NCBI GenBank assembly: GCA_032629725.1
Contig: JAFEVB010000012.1
Location: forward strand, 868,001-932,000
Direction of reading: 5' to 3'
Source: Gremmenia infestans
Lineage: Eukaryota > Ascomycota > Leotiomycetes > Helotiales > Hamatocanthoscyphaceae
DNA length: 64,000 nt
Of the stretch, positions 34,032 to 46,256 are shown one piece after another (within the stretch, counting starts at the first letter, position 1; each line of letters begins with the position of its first letter). A program made the position numbers and the translations under genes. The notes below the pieces were generated by a model. That model had not been told where the DNA came from. It ran no database searches and saw only the letters and a program-made list of their open reading frames with translations.

Positions 34032-35481
34032 TCAAATATAACTAACCTTGACGCCCATCCCGACCGTCTCCCTCACTCGCCCCCACATCCTCCTAACTCG
34101 TTCCTTAACATCCCGCCGCCCCATTAGCACTACCAAGCCTATGATAAATGCCAGCAATTGCAGTAAAAATAACGGGCGTGTCTTGAAGGCTGCGAGGACG
34201 TCTTCTGTTAATACTTTTCGTACGTTTCTGAAGATCGTCGAGGCGCGCGATAATAAGGTGGGTGGTAGACGCTTCGGTGCTGCTGCAGGCGTACGACGTA
34301 TAGGGGGAGTTGTGGATTTTGAATTTGAATTTGAATTTGAAGTTGGTTTTGGAGCTGAATGTGAAGCCGGAGGGGTGGCTTTTGGTGCTGTAGAAGAAGA
34401 GGTAACGGAAACTGCTTTTGCTGAACGAGCAGTGCTGGGGCGGGAATGGGAATCTTCAACGCCGTAATCAACTTCACTTCCTCCACGTCCGCTCTCATCT
34501 CTCCTTCTCTCTTTTTCCTCGCGTCGTTTCCGCGCTTCTTGTAACTGCGCCTCTTGCCATCTTCTTTCTTCTCCTTCTCGCTTCTCGGCCTCTACTTGCT
34601 CATCCCGCAAACTCTGCAGCGCTTGTAAAAAGGCTTCCCGTCGCTCTTCGTCGAGTACGGAGGATATGGATATGAATTCACGTGCGTAGTCCCATTCGTT
34701 GTTGCGGAGAAGAACGTGTAAGGTGTAGAGTTCGAGGATTTTGACGCGTGCGTTTAGGTCGCGGGGTGTGTCTGTGCCGGTTGATTTTTGGGGGGAACGG
34801 GGGCGGGGCGTATTGGGCGAGGAGTTCAAAATAGATTGGGAAATTTGGAGCGAGGGCGTTGTGGATGAGGCTAGGTAGGTTTCTAGACGTGTTTGGTTTG
34901 TTTTTTGGGTGCGAGCGTGGGCTAGGAGGAGTGTTGCTCTGTTTGTTGAAAATGTATTAGTCCAGTGTAACCTGGAAATGGAAAGAGATGGACAGGTGAG
35001 ACGGGTGGGCATACAAGTTTATCACAACATCTGAATCAACATCCCCCTCTACACCCCCATACCCATTCTTCACCACCTCCTCCCACACATCCCCCTCCCT
35101 CACTTTACTAACCAGGGCTCTCCAATCCGAACTCCCAAATGCCTGTTTCCCTTCGTCTGGATCCAGTTCCACGATTGCATTCAGTATCGTCAGGTACAAT
35201 GACCAGACTTTTATCCTTGTTGTTCGGCTTGCTTTTGCTACAGGTGCGAGGTCTGAGGGAGAGTCTTCCGAATTTGGTGGGGTGATTACGGGGTGTATGG
35301 TGGACAGAGATTCGGGGAGTCGACGCGTGAGGAAGAGTGTTGAGGATTGCCGGTATATTTTGGAAATTTGGGACGAGGTGTGCCGGGTGGAGGAGCTTGA
35401 GAGGGAGGAGATGGACGAGGTGAGGAGAGTGTCGCGTGTTGGACTCAGAGTCGTCGTTGCAATTGAGCCGTTGGAAGTCAT
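34032..35481 (-). CDS. PEX26: Pex26-like peroxisomal tail-anchored protein
   Basis: Probable membrane anchor for the Pex1/Pex6 ATPase complex on peroxisomes, functional counterpart of yeast Pex15. Exons 35481-35015 and 34938-34032 join in phase to 457 residues. The N-terminal half is helical: TSSISSLSSSSTRHTSSQISKIYR, RIKVWSLYLTILNAIVELDP and DVVINLATLLLAHARTQ (which spans the splice junction). NARVKILELYTLHVLLRNNEWDYAREFIS and a long charged coiled coil follow, then a Ser/Asn/Pro-rich linker with an SNSNSNS repeat. Near the C-terminus a single hydrophobic helix (LFLLQLLAFIIGLVVLMG, about 412-431) is followed by a basic tail, the layout of a tail-anchored peroxin. Family assignment rests on recognised sequence resemblance; the low-complexity C-terminal half is weak evidence. 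Confidence 0.72.
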
Positions 35482-36201
35482 GGTGTTGACTCCTCTTTGG
35501 TGAACTCGGGTTGAGAATGGCAAAGAAAGGGTGGGGAGGAGGTTGGAGGAGAGGAGAAGCTGGAATGAAGTTGGCGATATTCCCTGCCTGCCCTTGCTTT
35601 GAATGTGAAAGCTGAAGCGGGCTGGAAAGTGAGAGCCTCGGCCTGTCGGAGGAACTGCCTGATTGGTCTGTTTATGCTCAGTATCGTGCATAATAGCAGT
35701 ACTTATGCACATCACTATTTTATGCACGTCTATTCAAACCACGCCTTGCGACGAGGCTGAGACTACAATACAAACAGCAACACACAATCATGGCACACAT
35801 TGCTTGACAACAGTCCAACATCTTGGGAAACAAACAAAGCACAAGATGAAAACGCTTGCCGCTCGTAATTAATTGCTGCTCAAACTTCTTCTCACGTTAA
35901 GACATCCCATTCTGCATCGAAGGAAGGAAGGGCCAAAATTGACTTGTCAACTTGTCATTGACTTGACTTGGCCACTCTCTTCAATTTCACTTTGCATCTC
36001 ACTCCCAATTCCATTCCTACATTTCCTTTCCGAATCCATCTCTTCAACTACAATGTTACAAAAGTACTGAGACGATCTCTACATATTGATGCCTTGATAC
36101 ACCTTCTCGAAGCAGCCGAGCAAGGAGCACCCTCCACTCCAGTCAACATTCTCCTACGGCTTACGAATCTTCTCCGGGACCACTAGACCATTATATTCAA
36201 T
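35482..36201. promoter_or_regulatory. Divergent promoter, Pex26-like / PARN-like
   Basis: 720 bp between start codons. A minimal uORF (ATG 36053, six codons with stop at 36068-36070) lies about 130 bp upstream of the deadenylase ATG. Otherwise nothing coding is supported. Confidence 0.5.
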
Positions 36202-38287
36202 ATGGATGTCAAACAGCAGGATTTCAGGCTGCAGCTCCTGCCCATCTTAAAGAATATTGCCAATGCCAAATTCGTAACCTTCGATTTGGAGATGAGTGGA
36301 ATCACCACAAGGCCTCGATATGGTCCAGGTGACAGGTCTCAAGATATTGGCAAGCCGTCTCTCCAACAGCAGTATGAAGAGATGCGGAGTGCTGCAGAGC
36401 TGTATCAGATCGTTCAGTTGGGCATCACTTGCGTTGAGGAGAACACCGAGAAAGGTATGAATTCACTTTTGGATTCGTGTCCCATCACTCACTGAAAATT
36501 CCCAGGTTTCTACCTCGCCAGACCGTATAACTTCTATCTCAGTCCCCTGTCCGCAGACGGTGTGGATCTCAGACTTGAACGCAACTTTACCTTCTCTACC
36601 AGTGCATGTGACTTCCTAACGAAGAATCACTTCGACTTTGGCCGCATGTTCAGAGAGGGTATACCATATCTTTCCCAAAGCGAACAGAGGGATGTCGAAG
36701 AAGAGTACGACCAGCGTGAAAATCGAGCCGCCAATATCCCCGACATTACAATTCCACCAAGCGATACTGCCAACTTGACATTTGTTCGCCAGGCCCGGCA
36801 GGATATCACAGCATGGTCCACCAATCCAAAAGTAGGCTTTAGTAGATACTTCGTCGAATCAGATGCTAATCTTTTACAGCCAGAAAATGATTATGTGAAT
36901 GTTAGAAATCCTGGGCACAATGCCACCGAATCCCCTCTCAATGCGTTCCAAAGACGATTGATCTATCAGCTTGTTCGAAAAGAGTTCCCCAACCTTCGTA
37001 CATTTGCTCGCAATCACCAGACCTTCATGAGAGTGGAGAGCCTGGACGTTAAGAAGGAAGAAGAAGTAAGTATAATCTTCCTAATATCTCAATATCTATG
37101 GACATTCAAGTCCATCTGGACATAATTTCTTGGGGTACATTGCATGAACGATGATCGAATCAACTTCAATGTCTCGGAAGTTCTGGGGCGTTCTCGGCTA
37201 ACCTGGCTCACAGTATCAGAAGAGGAAATCAGCGCAGTTCAACTATCAAGTGAGCAAGCAAGTCGGTATGGTTCTCGTTCCACCTTTTCGATCCAGTACT
37301 TACTATTCCAGGACTGCGATGGATATTCGAGGCCCTATCAGGTGGTGACCTATCTGGTCTCGATCCTCGACTCTGTGTGGAGCACTCCGAAGATACCGAC
37401 TATCTGAAAACAGCCACGATTGAGCTCAAGACTATAATCGAAGCCCTGCGCATCAAGAAACAGGTTCTCGTGGGACACAATCTCTTCACGGACTTGGGTT
37501 TCCTATACAGTGCCTTTGTAGACAAGCTCCCCCATGATGTTCACCATTTTCAGGCGGAGATACATGAAAGGTTTCCACTTGTATTGGACACCAAGTTCCT
37601 CGCCACAGAGGGATTGGATTCCAACACGAGGTATGGCCTGAGAGACTTATTGGAGCCGTTTAAGCAGATCGATACGCCACTTATTCTGCTTCACGATAAG
37701 CATGCATCATACAACGGAGCATGTGGAAAGGACCATGAGGCGGGATTCGATAGTAAGTTCAAGAATTCCCAACAATCATTGAAACTTGAGCAATCCCTAT
37801 TCAATGAACGCTTGATGTGATACTCTGCCTCAATGAGCCCCTTCGTCTGATATATTCTTCCTAACAAATGTCAGGTTGGATGACCGCCGAACTCTTTGTC
37901 AAACTTACTGCCAAGCTATACTCTGAGCGCAAACACCAAGCCCCATTCTCAGACGACTCCTCGAACAATTCCGAGCAAATCTCCCTGGACGACGACAGCG
38001 GCGGTGCGAACTTAAACGGTAGTAGTAGCAGTAGCTCAGAACACTCCATAATCGACAACCTACCCTCCGAATGGCACGCCAAACAAGTCAATAACCGTTT
38101 TGCGGCTCTAGCAGCAGCTGTTAGTATCAGTGCTGTAGCAAGTGGCAGTGACGTCGAGGCTGAAGGAGGACTAGAGCAGTGGATTCCGAAGATTTCGCAT
38201 TCGTTCTGGGATGTTTATGCGAATAAGTTGAGGGTTAATGCTTCGGAGGGTGGGGTTTGCGATTTGGAGGATGGGTATGAATCTTAG
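36202..38287 (+). CDS. PARN-type poly(A)-specific ribonuclease (CAF1 family)
   Basis: DEDDh exonuclease predicted to shorten poly(A) tails or mature non-coding RNAs. Exons 36202-36454, 36506-36831, 36880-37065, 37214-37265, 37312-37752 and 37875-38287 join in phase to 556 residues. Catalytic Asp28 and Glu30 are in TFDLEMSGI. The other acidic residues and the His are in HNLFTDLGFLY and DHEAGFDS. The segment FYLARPYNFYLSPL matches the CAF1 fold, and YQKRKSAQFNYQVSKQVGLRWIFEAL is assembled only by the fourth exon. PARN rather than Pop2/Ccr4-Caf1 is supported by the length and by GLRWIFEALSGGDLSGLD. The 48-nt intron at 36832-36879 is stop-free. The last 110 residues are Ser/Asp-rich, then a compact end containing HSFWDVYANKLRVN. 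No R3H domain was seen. Confidence 0.88.
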
Positions 38288-39767
38288 GGGGCTAAGACGG
38301 TTGGCATGGGTGGCGTTATGGAAGGGAAATATAGTTCTGAACCTGGGGGAGGCGTCACAAAAGTGCACTTGAATTCATCATTTGCGATTATTCGGAGCCT
38401 GGCACATACTTTACAATATCTCAAATGGTATGATGTGAAGACTCTTAAATATTATTTGTAAATTCCTTCTCCAACCCCCTACGAAATCTGATAATAGCTT
38501 TCAAGAGTATATACTTAACCTACTGATACCCACCGCCCATAAATGTGTACCACCTGATTCCCTCCAACCCTGTCTTTGCATCGACTTCAACCGCGGTCTG
38601 AACCTAACCCATTGTTATCTCCTGTTAACAATTCAGTCTATAGTATAATATGTTGTGGGAAAGTAGAGATTTTGAAGGCTTTTACACAACAGAGACAGGT
38701 ATTTCAGGTAACGATGGATAGTTTACCTTTCATACTCTTTTACTCTCTCACAAACATTATCCCATATCCTTACCCTAGTCTTCAACCATCATCTAAGTTT
38801 CAAACCATATCCACCTGCTATCTCTACATTCTCTTTTTCGTTCTCTTCCCTATTCAATTCATCACTTTCGCAAATCCCTTTCACTCATCCAAAACAAAAG
38901 TTAGGAAGGAAGAAAGGAATACCGCAGATGCCTACATAGTCCTCACGCTCCGTCGAAATCCTCTCGTGTAATTGCTTGCATGGCTTATTTTCTTTGAATA
39001 TGCTATACTGGTCTTCTACGCTTGTTGGGAGGTACTAGGATAATACGTGATGTGGGAGAGCCAGTGGCAGCTTGCGGAAACGGGTGTGAAGGGGATAAGA
39101 CTATTGGAGGGGGAGTAAGGTGAGGGGTATTGGGGTGGTGGGGATGGTTATGGTCTATAATATCTGTATCAGGGGCCATAGAGATGGGGGTTAGAGGGTT
39201 GTTTCGAGGCTGTCTGCTATACCAGCCCTTGGGATAGTATCGATAGGATGTTTTCGTTTTCATGTTTCTTTCTTTTCGGATTATGCGTGCATGACATATT
39301 GGGGGTTTCGATGATATAGAACAAGTCGCGCCTTTCACGTATAAGGAAACACTGCATGCCAATTGTATTATAGGTAAACAAGAGCTCTGTAGACTATGTG
39401 AATGGTGCGAATTGTGTAAAGTAGATGATTGAAAAAGGAGTACGAGTAGGTGAGGAAGAAAGAAATAAATAAATAAATAAATAAATAAATAAAGAACGGA
39501 CGGACAATAGCTGACTACCAGCTTTGATTTGATTTATAGACTGGGATTGGGTTTTGGCTTGTCATACATCTATCTATGCCTAAGAGGTTACGGAGTATTG
39601 TCCTAGAGGAAGCAAGCTTGCGATATAGGGAATTCCCATCTTCAATAAATGAGACCCAAGTTCATCTATGCATTTTACAACCCTCCTACTATACAAACGC
39701 AAGCTATGCTACACCCAACCATCTGTGTTTATACATTCCATTCTGAACCCCACTTCCATCTCCCTTT
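38288..39767. other. Convergent intergenic spacer with AAAT repeat
   Basis: No gene supported. An (AAAT)n microsatellite lies at 39463-39493 and an exact TACGGAGTA at 39589-39597. Confidence 0.6.
39463..39493. repeat. (AAAT)n microsatellite
   Basis: Seven to eight tandem AAAT units. Confidence 0.9.
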
Positions 39768-40936
39768 CTACCGGGCCGCAAGCATATTCCTCACATTGCT
39801 AAAATACTTCTTCCCCAGACACTTCTGCAGCTCCTCCCTCGTCAACCACTTGAAATCCTCCAACCCGTACTGGTTCCCAGCCAAATCTGCCTGGCCCGTC
39901 ATTATGCGGCCTTTCATGAAGAAGGTCTTGGAACCTGGGATGGTGGGCGCGGGAGGGGGCTGGACGTAGTGGCCGATGGGGGCGTGGCCTACGATCCAGG
40001 TATTCATGTTCAAGCCGGCCGATTGTACAAGAATGCGTTCTGCTGCCTGTAAACACGTTAGTAGCTAAACACAAACACAAACACAATCTCAAAGCCAATG
40101 GCAGCCAATCCCATCCAAACTCGACGTAAGAAACGGCAATGAAGGAAGCCTACCTGATTCAAATTCTCTCTCCCTACAATCTCACCCTCCGGAAATCCCC
40201 ACTCCCCCGTCTCCTCACTCTTAACAACCAAATACAGCGTGCGCACCAACTTCCGATCCAACGCCTTCTCATCTCGCGTTTTATCAGCCTTCGTATACCT
40301 CTTCAACGCCTGCACGCCCATCTCCTCATCCAACTCATCCTCTGTCTTCACACTCCCATCTTTGATCAGCACATCAAGCTTATGAGCCGACGAGCTAGTT
40401 TTGTCCCCGACAAGCAATTCATCATTCCACGCCGTGTCCCCATACCCCGTATACCCGCCTAACTCGCGGGCCGCCGCGCCACCTCTCTCCTTCGCCTGGC
40501 TCTTGTACAGCACGTCGGCCGGCGTGTCGCTCTTGAAGTAGAAGTAGCGGCTGAAGGGCAGGGCGAGGCGCTCGTGCAGGCGTTTCTGGTAGAAGAAATA
40601 GGCATCTTCGAACGGGGTGTTGGGTCGGGTGAGGAGCGGTGGCCGGCTGAGAAGGATGCCTGCTTTGGTGGTGTATTGGTTGGCGGAGGAGGTGACGGGG
40701 GGGATGGAGGAAAGGTGGTGCAGCTGGGAATTTGGTTCTGGGGTGAGGGTTTTGAGGCTTGTGGCTGCTGTTGCGTAGGCTCGTGGTGATATTGGGGTTG
40801 ATGTGAAGGAGGTGGAGAGGCGTGGGCGTGATGATCCTATAGCCAGTATCAGTCAATTGTCTTTCTGAAGCTGCAGAAGAAGGGACTTACGTATAATTGC
40901 AATGGCAGCTCTGCTACCTCTACTACTTGCCGTCAT
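39768..40936 (-). CDS. MRPL17: Mitochondrial large-subunit ribosomal protein mL46
   Basis: Component of the mitochondrial 54S (large) ribosomal subunit; human MRPL46 and yeast Mrpl17 are the relatives. Exons 40936-40891, 40836-40154 and 40046-39768 join to 335 residues. The N-terminus is Ser/Arg-rich without acidic residues (MTASSRGSRAAIAII, then SSRPRLSTSFTS), a good mitochondrial presequence. Family blocks include TTKAGILLSRPPLLTRPNTPFEDAYFFYQKRL near residues 65-95. The C-terminal half has the Nudix-like fold of mL46: WGFPEGEIVGRENLNQAAERIL, an incomplete Nudix box without the full REXXEE catalytic set, so hydrolase activity is not expected. It ends GKKYFSNVRNMLAAR. Confidence 0.9.
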
Positions 40937-41893
40937 CTTTGCTATCTATCTCTTCAATATACAATAATAACCCCTTCTTCTCGTCTCTACATTTCAAGCC
41001 CAAGCCGAGCCAAGCCAAGCTCCAGAAAATAATTCTCGCTGACTAAGGCAACCCTCACTAGCGCATGCTCTCCCATAAAACAAAAATTCGCACAGCAATA
41101 AAAACTCTTTCCTCATCCAAGACATCCATTCTTATCATCAAGACCTGTTTCCACCCAGAACGTCCTGATCATTTACGGGTGCCTAGAGTAAACATACAGG
41201 CTTTTTTCGCTAGCGGTACCTACGACTCTACGGGAACAGCTAGATAGCTTCTGGTGACATTTCATTTCATATCATCATATCATATCATATTGCGCATGCA
41301 TGCATCCATGTTATTAGGTCAGTTCAGGTGGGTAGTAGATAGAAGAGAGACGACAAGTCCAAGGAGAGGCATGCGCTCGGAAAGATGGAAGGACTTCGGG
41401 TTGTGGTAGAGTCCCTTCTATGCACATTCTACGAGCAAGCAGCATGTCCTTCCTGCGCGACAGGCTCTAGCTGTAGTCCTGCGGCTCTGCTGTCTTCTGC
41501 TGGGCAGTTGGTTGCTCAAGTCATCTTCCTCGAGTTGATATTATCCACCATGCACAGCTTTTCTTGCATCGAGAACCTTTCTCTTGCCTACGTCTTAAAG
41601 CGAGCTTCACAAGTCAGTAAAGTATTTGACTTGGGATGCGCAGAATTCACGTTGATGTTTCAGCTAAAGGTCACTCAAGTCTAATCCGTGATGCAATCAA
41701 TCATTTGAATTCTCCAGATTACTATACATGCAGCCAAATCATCAAACGCTGCATACAGACTCGCTCGCTCAAACCAAACTCCAAATGCTCAAGCAAAATC
41801 AATATCAAGTCTCCGGACCGATATTCCTAGTCACCAACACCGGGTATATCTCAACCAGCGCCATTCCCAAAGTACGCCATATCAAGACATTAA
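40937..41893. other. Intergenic, mL46 promoter side
   Basis: No gene supported. An ATCAT-type repeat lies at about 41256-41290, followed by a GCATGCATGCAT run. Confidence 0.6.
41256..41290. repeat. (ATCAT)n imperfect microsatellite
   Basis: Repeated ATTTC and ATCAT units in tandem. Confidence 0.75.
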
Positions 41894-43925
41894 TCATGTA
41901 GCCAAAGTATCCACTGCTGTCGCTACTTCAGTACTAGCAATCTTCTCCCACCGCTCCTTGTCCTCTGCAACGTCGCGATCTGCTACGATCTCGTATAGTT
42001 TCCGCGATACTTCGCGGTTGATGTCGGCGTATTGTTCTTTGGTTATTCGTTGGGATTTCCAATGCGGTGCCAGGACCGATTTGACAATCTTATTTATGCC
42101 TTCTTTAGCTTCTGCTGACATTGAGGCGCGAACGGGTGATGTGTCTGGTGAGCGGGCGAGGGCAAGTGGTCGTGGTTTTTGTCGCCTTGGTCTTGGTTGT
42201 CTTATTTCACTTGTAGGGCTTGATGAGGCTTCTCCGGGCGATCGATTCGGTGAGTAGTCTGCTGGTGGGTATATCGGTTCTACTCTCGAGGTCATTGGAC
42301 GAGGCGAACCCTTGCGTTGCACGATATGTGGTGGCGGTGTAATGGATAGCCCTCGGGGTGTGTGAGATGAAGAAGATGATGGTGACGCAGCCGGTGACGA
42401 ATATTCGACCGAAGGGCTGGTAATACGGTTTGGGCCCGAGGTTGTTGTTGCACTGAAACCGGAGCGCGGGGTATCATCATCAGATGCCGCGTTCATGTCG
42501 ACTTCCTTCAACAGAGATTGAAGAAACGACGGTCCAGGTTGGTCAGGTGGAGAGATGGGCCGACTATTACCATTTGTTTGGGACGTTGGTTGATCCCCCG
42601 AGGATGATGCCTCCACCGGCTCCAATACTCTTCGTGTTCGAGGTCGTTTTAATTTTCGTTCCGGTTCTGCAGGTAGCGCAGGACCTGCTCCGGGGGATGC
42701 TGTTGCTGACCTAGATTTTCGTTTTCGGTTGTTTGGACTAGTAGTATCTATCTCCTTTGCCCTTTCGAATGCGCCCCAAGCTCGCGATTGTTCGACCGTC
42801 TCAGCTGGTGTTGGAGGTGTTCGGTTTCGTACGCGTTGAGGAGGTCGATAGCTTGGAGGGGCTAGATGACGGAAGACATCTCGAGCACCTTGTCTGGTAG
42901 CAATGTTTAGGCGCCGTTGGAACTGTCGCATCTGGGACTGCTCGATCGAATTGCGATGAAGCATCGTCCTGTACCCGTTCATAGATTCTTGCTCATCCTC
43001 GTCTGAAAAGTCCAGATCCAAGCCAACCTGGTTATGAACCCTAGTCCCAATTACACTCCAGGTCCCAAACCAGTGGTCTGTCCTGGCTTGACGACGATTC
43101 CGACGGACAGCTGCTTGAGTCCTAGGACCGAACCGCCCAGTTGAGGGTGCTCTCTCTGGTTGTGCCTCCCTAAGTTCAGCGGCTCTTGCTGGTGCTCCGT
43201 CATCCTCGCATTCCATGCAAAACCAGCTTCCATTTGGAACTTGGTCGCCGAGACCAATACAGTGTGTGTGGTACGGGGCATTGCATGCATCGCAGAGGAG
43301 GAGGACCTCTTCTTGGTCTGCCTGATCGCAGACTGGGCATGGGCGGGACTCTTCCTCCTCTTCGAACTCGTCCACGATCCAATTAGGGTCGAATGTGGTT
43401 GAGGCTTCTTGTTTCTTATCTTCGACTTGATATTCTGATAAAGCGGTACCTGGCGAAAATGGATTAGCATTTATTTCGTAAAGGTCAGTCTTGGTGGTGC
43501 AGGAGAGAAGTGGATTTATGCTCCATATTTGGAAGGTGGCGAACCCATGGAATGCCCACCTCGAGCAAAAGAAGCCAAATTCAAATCGAACAACTCTCAC
43601 GATGCAATCTGTAGAAACCGATCGAAATTCAAAACGGGGGGCGAGGGGGAAGCTTACCTCCAACTCTATCTAATACCTCGACCAAATTAAACGTCTGGCG
43701 GCAGATAGGGCAACTATTCGCTTTCTGAGACCATTCTCGTAAACACTCATCATGTAGAACATGACCACATGGTTTAATCAGAGCGACAGGTTGGTTGTTG
43801 TCGAGTTTCCCAGGATGCGTCGTCGCGGGCAGGTCTGCGGACGGTCCCGCTATTTCGAGATGGGGGACAATGGGGTCAGGAACGACATCCAGATCCTCCA
43901 AACAAACAATGCACTGATCAGCCAT
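41894..43925 (-). CDS. PHD and RING finger protein (PHRF1-like)
   Basis: Nuclear E3 ligase/chromatin reader candidate. Exons 43925-43658 and 43449-41894 join in phase to 607 residues. A RING finger sits at about residues 5-75 (CIVCLEDL ... PCGHVLHDECLREW ... CPICR) with a long insertion between the first pairs of ligands. A PHD finger follows at about 125-172 (CPVCDQADQEEVLLLCDACNAPYH, then WFCMEC). The middle (about 190-540) is disordered, Ser/Pro/Arg-rich with candidate nuclear signals such as NRKRKSR and RKLKRPRTRR. The C-terminal helical segment (KEGINKIVKSVLAPHWKSQRITKEQYADINREV) resembles the SRI-type CTD-binding domain at the end of PHRF1. RNA polymerase II coupling is inference from that family. 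Confidence 0.88.
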
Positions 43926-45365
43926 GGGTGGAAATAAAATTGCAAGATTGTTGTGAGGAGGAAGTCATGAACGTGATTTGGGTTGTTTGTGTTTTATGCC
44001 TGTGGTTTGTGTTGTGTTGTGTTGTGTTGTGTTCTGTTGCGTGGAGAAATAATTGGAGGTGGATGTGGCGGGTGTGGTGAATACGGTTTCGGTGGTGAGT
44101 CCGTGAAATCGATGTGCAGATAGGTAGGTGGGAGGGTAGGGTAGGTAGGAAAGAGAACAGGGAGAGCCAGCCCAGCCTTGAAGCTTTTGGTTGCACTTGC
44201 AGCTCCTTAGCGCGTCGGATACAAACGAGCCAATGGGATGCCACGAAACTGCAATAAAAATGCCCCCGGCTCGAGAAGGCGGTCAATGCCAAAGTCCCAA
44301 AGCCTGAAGCCAACTTGTTGAACTTGGGTGGGAGACGTGGACCTCTTCTCTGGATGACTTGTACAAGACTGGACCTTTGCTTAATATTGGGGATTATGCT
44401 GGGTAGGCTCGTAGGTAGGTAATCTTTCTTGGAATCAAATCCCTGTGAAACAGTCCGGGCAATAGCTTAAGCAAAAGTGCCCGTGAGTGGAAGGGCAACT
44501 TCCTGGTTGGGCTGCGTTGCTCATATGAGCTGCCCGCGTGCTCGTGTTACTCGGAGCGAGTGCGCGGAGACGTAACAATCTGACGACTAGTTAGATCTTC
44601 ACAATTGTGAAACATGAGACATCGAAGCTTTTATATGAGTCTTCAGACCAGTCATGTGACGCGTGTCACCAGTCACACATCGTGGATGAGCTGCTTGAGG
44701 AAAATAGGGATCCTCAAGGTTACTAGTGAATTGATGTGAGTCACAAGAGGGAAGTGGAAATTGTATACTTAGCAGGCCTGAGTCTCCTAAGTACCTGGGG
44801 TAAGGTAGGTATGTGGAAGAAATAAGGCAACCAGGAGGCAGCGAGTAGCCCTATTTTCGAATAAGCCTACCAAAATGGGAAGGATGACTGAAATCGGTGA
44901 CATCGATCCCTTCCAACGAATAATATTCATCCTCACTTTTATGTTGGCACATCTGCTCCAGGAGGTTGTGCCACCAGAACCATATGCACATAGTTATTGA
45001 TGCACCGGAGCAGCCACAACCCTTGCCCATGCCATGAACATTGATAAGAGCTCGATGTAGGGATGGCGAAAGGAAGTGGTGGTTGCTTCGATGAAATAGC
45101 CCGCTGCTGCCTGCTGCCTATAAGATTTAATTAGGAAGCCTCAACTCAACAACCAATCATCAACAATCTCTTCACATTTCACAAACGATCGATCTCCAGA
45201 TTCCGAACGACTGAAAAGTAGACATGATGTAGCAACGGGATATTGGTCTTGCAAAGCCTTTTATTGTGTCATCATCGAAAAGCGATGTCGAAGCCCGTAT
45301 CGTCTTTGCGAATCGAATCCCATGCACTCCAACCAATGTAACGCAACCCAATGCAGAAAACCCAT
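43926..45365. other. Intergenic spacer
   Basis: About 1.4 kb without a supportable gene. A (GTTGT)n repeat at 44007-44032 lies close upstream of the PHD/RING start, and GGTA/GGGTA repeats occur at 44123-44150, near 44410 and near 44800. Confidence 0.6.
44007..44032. repeat. (GTTGT)n microsatellite
   Basis: Five tandem GTTGT units about 85 bp upstream of the PHD/RING protein start; on that gene's sense strand it reads ACAAC. Confidence 0.85.
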
Positions 45366-45893
45366 CTAAACCTCCGCAATTTCCCTCAATCGTCTAAGCG
45401 TTGATCGCATGGCAGCGGCGGCGGGTGTGCTGTTGAGTGTATGTTAGTTGTGCTCGAAATGTACTGGTATGCATTCGAGTGGTATTCAAGCGCGCAGATG
45501 TACGTACGACACGGTGTATGCTCCTCCAGCGACAGTCTTCTTGCATGACTTGCAGTCCCAGATTCCGACTGAGTGTCTCTTGACCGTGGTCTTTCCGCAG
45601 AAGGTACAGACATATTTGGCGTGTTGGGTGATCTCCATCTTCTTGACTTGTTTACGGAGGGAAGCACCGTATCTGTACACCAAAAGACCGCGTCAGCATT
45701 CTGTCCTCGTTCCCAGCTTCAAGTCCCCATCTTGTTGTTTCGACCGTTATTGGAGAATTTCGAAATTGTAAAGGCGTGGGTGGGGTATTGATTTCGCTGC
45801 GCATCGCAGGAATTGCAGGCGCAGAATAGGATTGTCCACATACCTTGTACCGTACTTGCCGGTAACTCCGACCTTCTTGGTTCTCTTCGTCAT
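45366..45893 (-). CDS. RPL43: 60S ribosomal protein eL43 (L37a)
   Basis: Zinc-ribbon protein of the large cytosolic ribosomal subunit. Exons 45893-45844, 45672-45508 and 45429-45366 join to exactly 92 residues, the normal eukaryotic length. It begins MTKRTKKVGVTGKYGTRYGASLRKQ and has the C4 zinc motif CTFC with CKSC fourteen residues later, then KKTVAGGAYTVSTPAAAAMRSTLRRLREI. Without splicing, the second exon would end in a spurious tail starting SYVHLRA. Two introns in so short a gene are usual for filamentous fungi. Confidence 0.97.
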
Positions 45894-46256
45894 CTTGGCT
45901 GAGGGTGCTGTGATGAAGGGTTTCTGAAGATTGAGGATTCAGCGATGAGGTTGATTTTCAAGAGTATTTTGCGTGGTCGTCGCTTAGTTTGTGGGCGCGC
46001 TAAGTCACTCCTTCCTGATCCACCAGACACGTGACTCTTCGTTTCTCTGTTTCGGCTTTAACCGCTTTGGACTTTAGACTTTGTACCGAGGAACTTTGCA
46101 TTTGATATCCTGATCCTGATGCGATGTGATTTATAAATGGTGAGATCATGATGTGTATTCAAAGTTATTATCATTCTCAATCTTTCCAGTTCTTATTCTC
46201 TCACTCTTTTCCAACACTCATCGTCATAGAAACGCCTTACGAGTAAATTCCCAATC
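45894..46256. promoter_or_regulatory. Divergent promoter, RPL43 / SDH-like gene
   Basis: 363 bp between starts. A CACGTGAC E-box-like site is at 46028-46035. No TATA box is evident on the ribosomal protein side. Confidence 0.45.

Noticed and set aside
34321..34341. GAATTT tandem repeat as a separate repeat element
   Set aside because: It is inside the Pex26-like coding region and encodes the SNSNSNS tract.
40154..40260. mL46 as an active Nudix hydrolase
   Set aside because: The Nudix box is incomplete, and the presequence and family blocks identify a ribosomal protein.
44000..44313. Minus-strand ORF upstream of the PHD/RING protein as an extra exon or gene
   Set aside because: It is dominated by the GTTGT microsatellite and has no motif.
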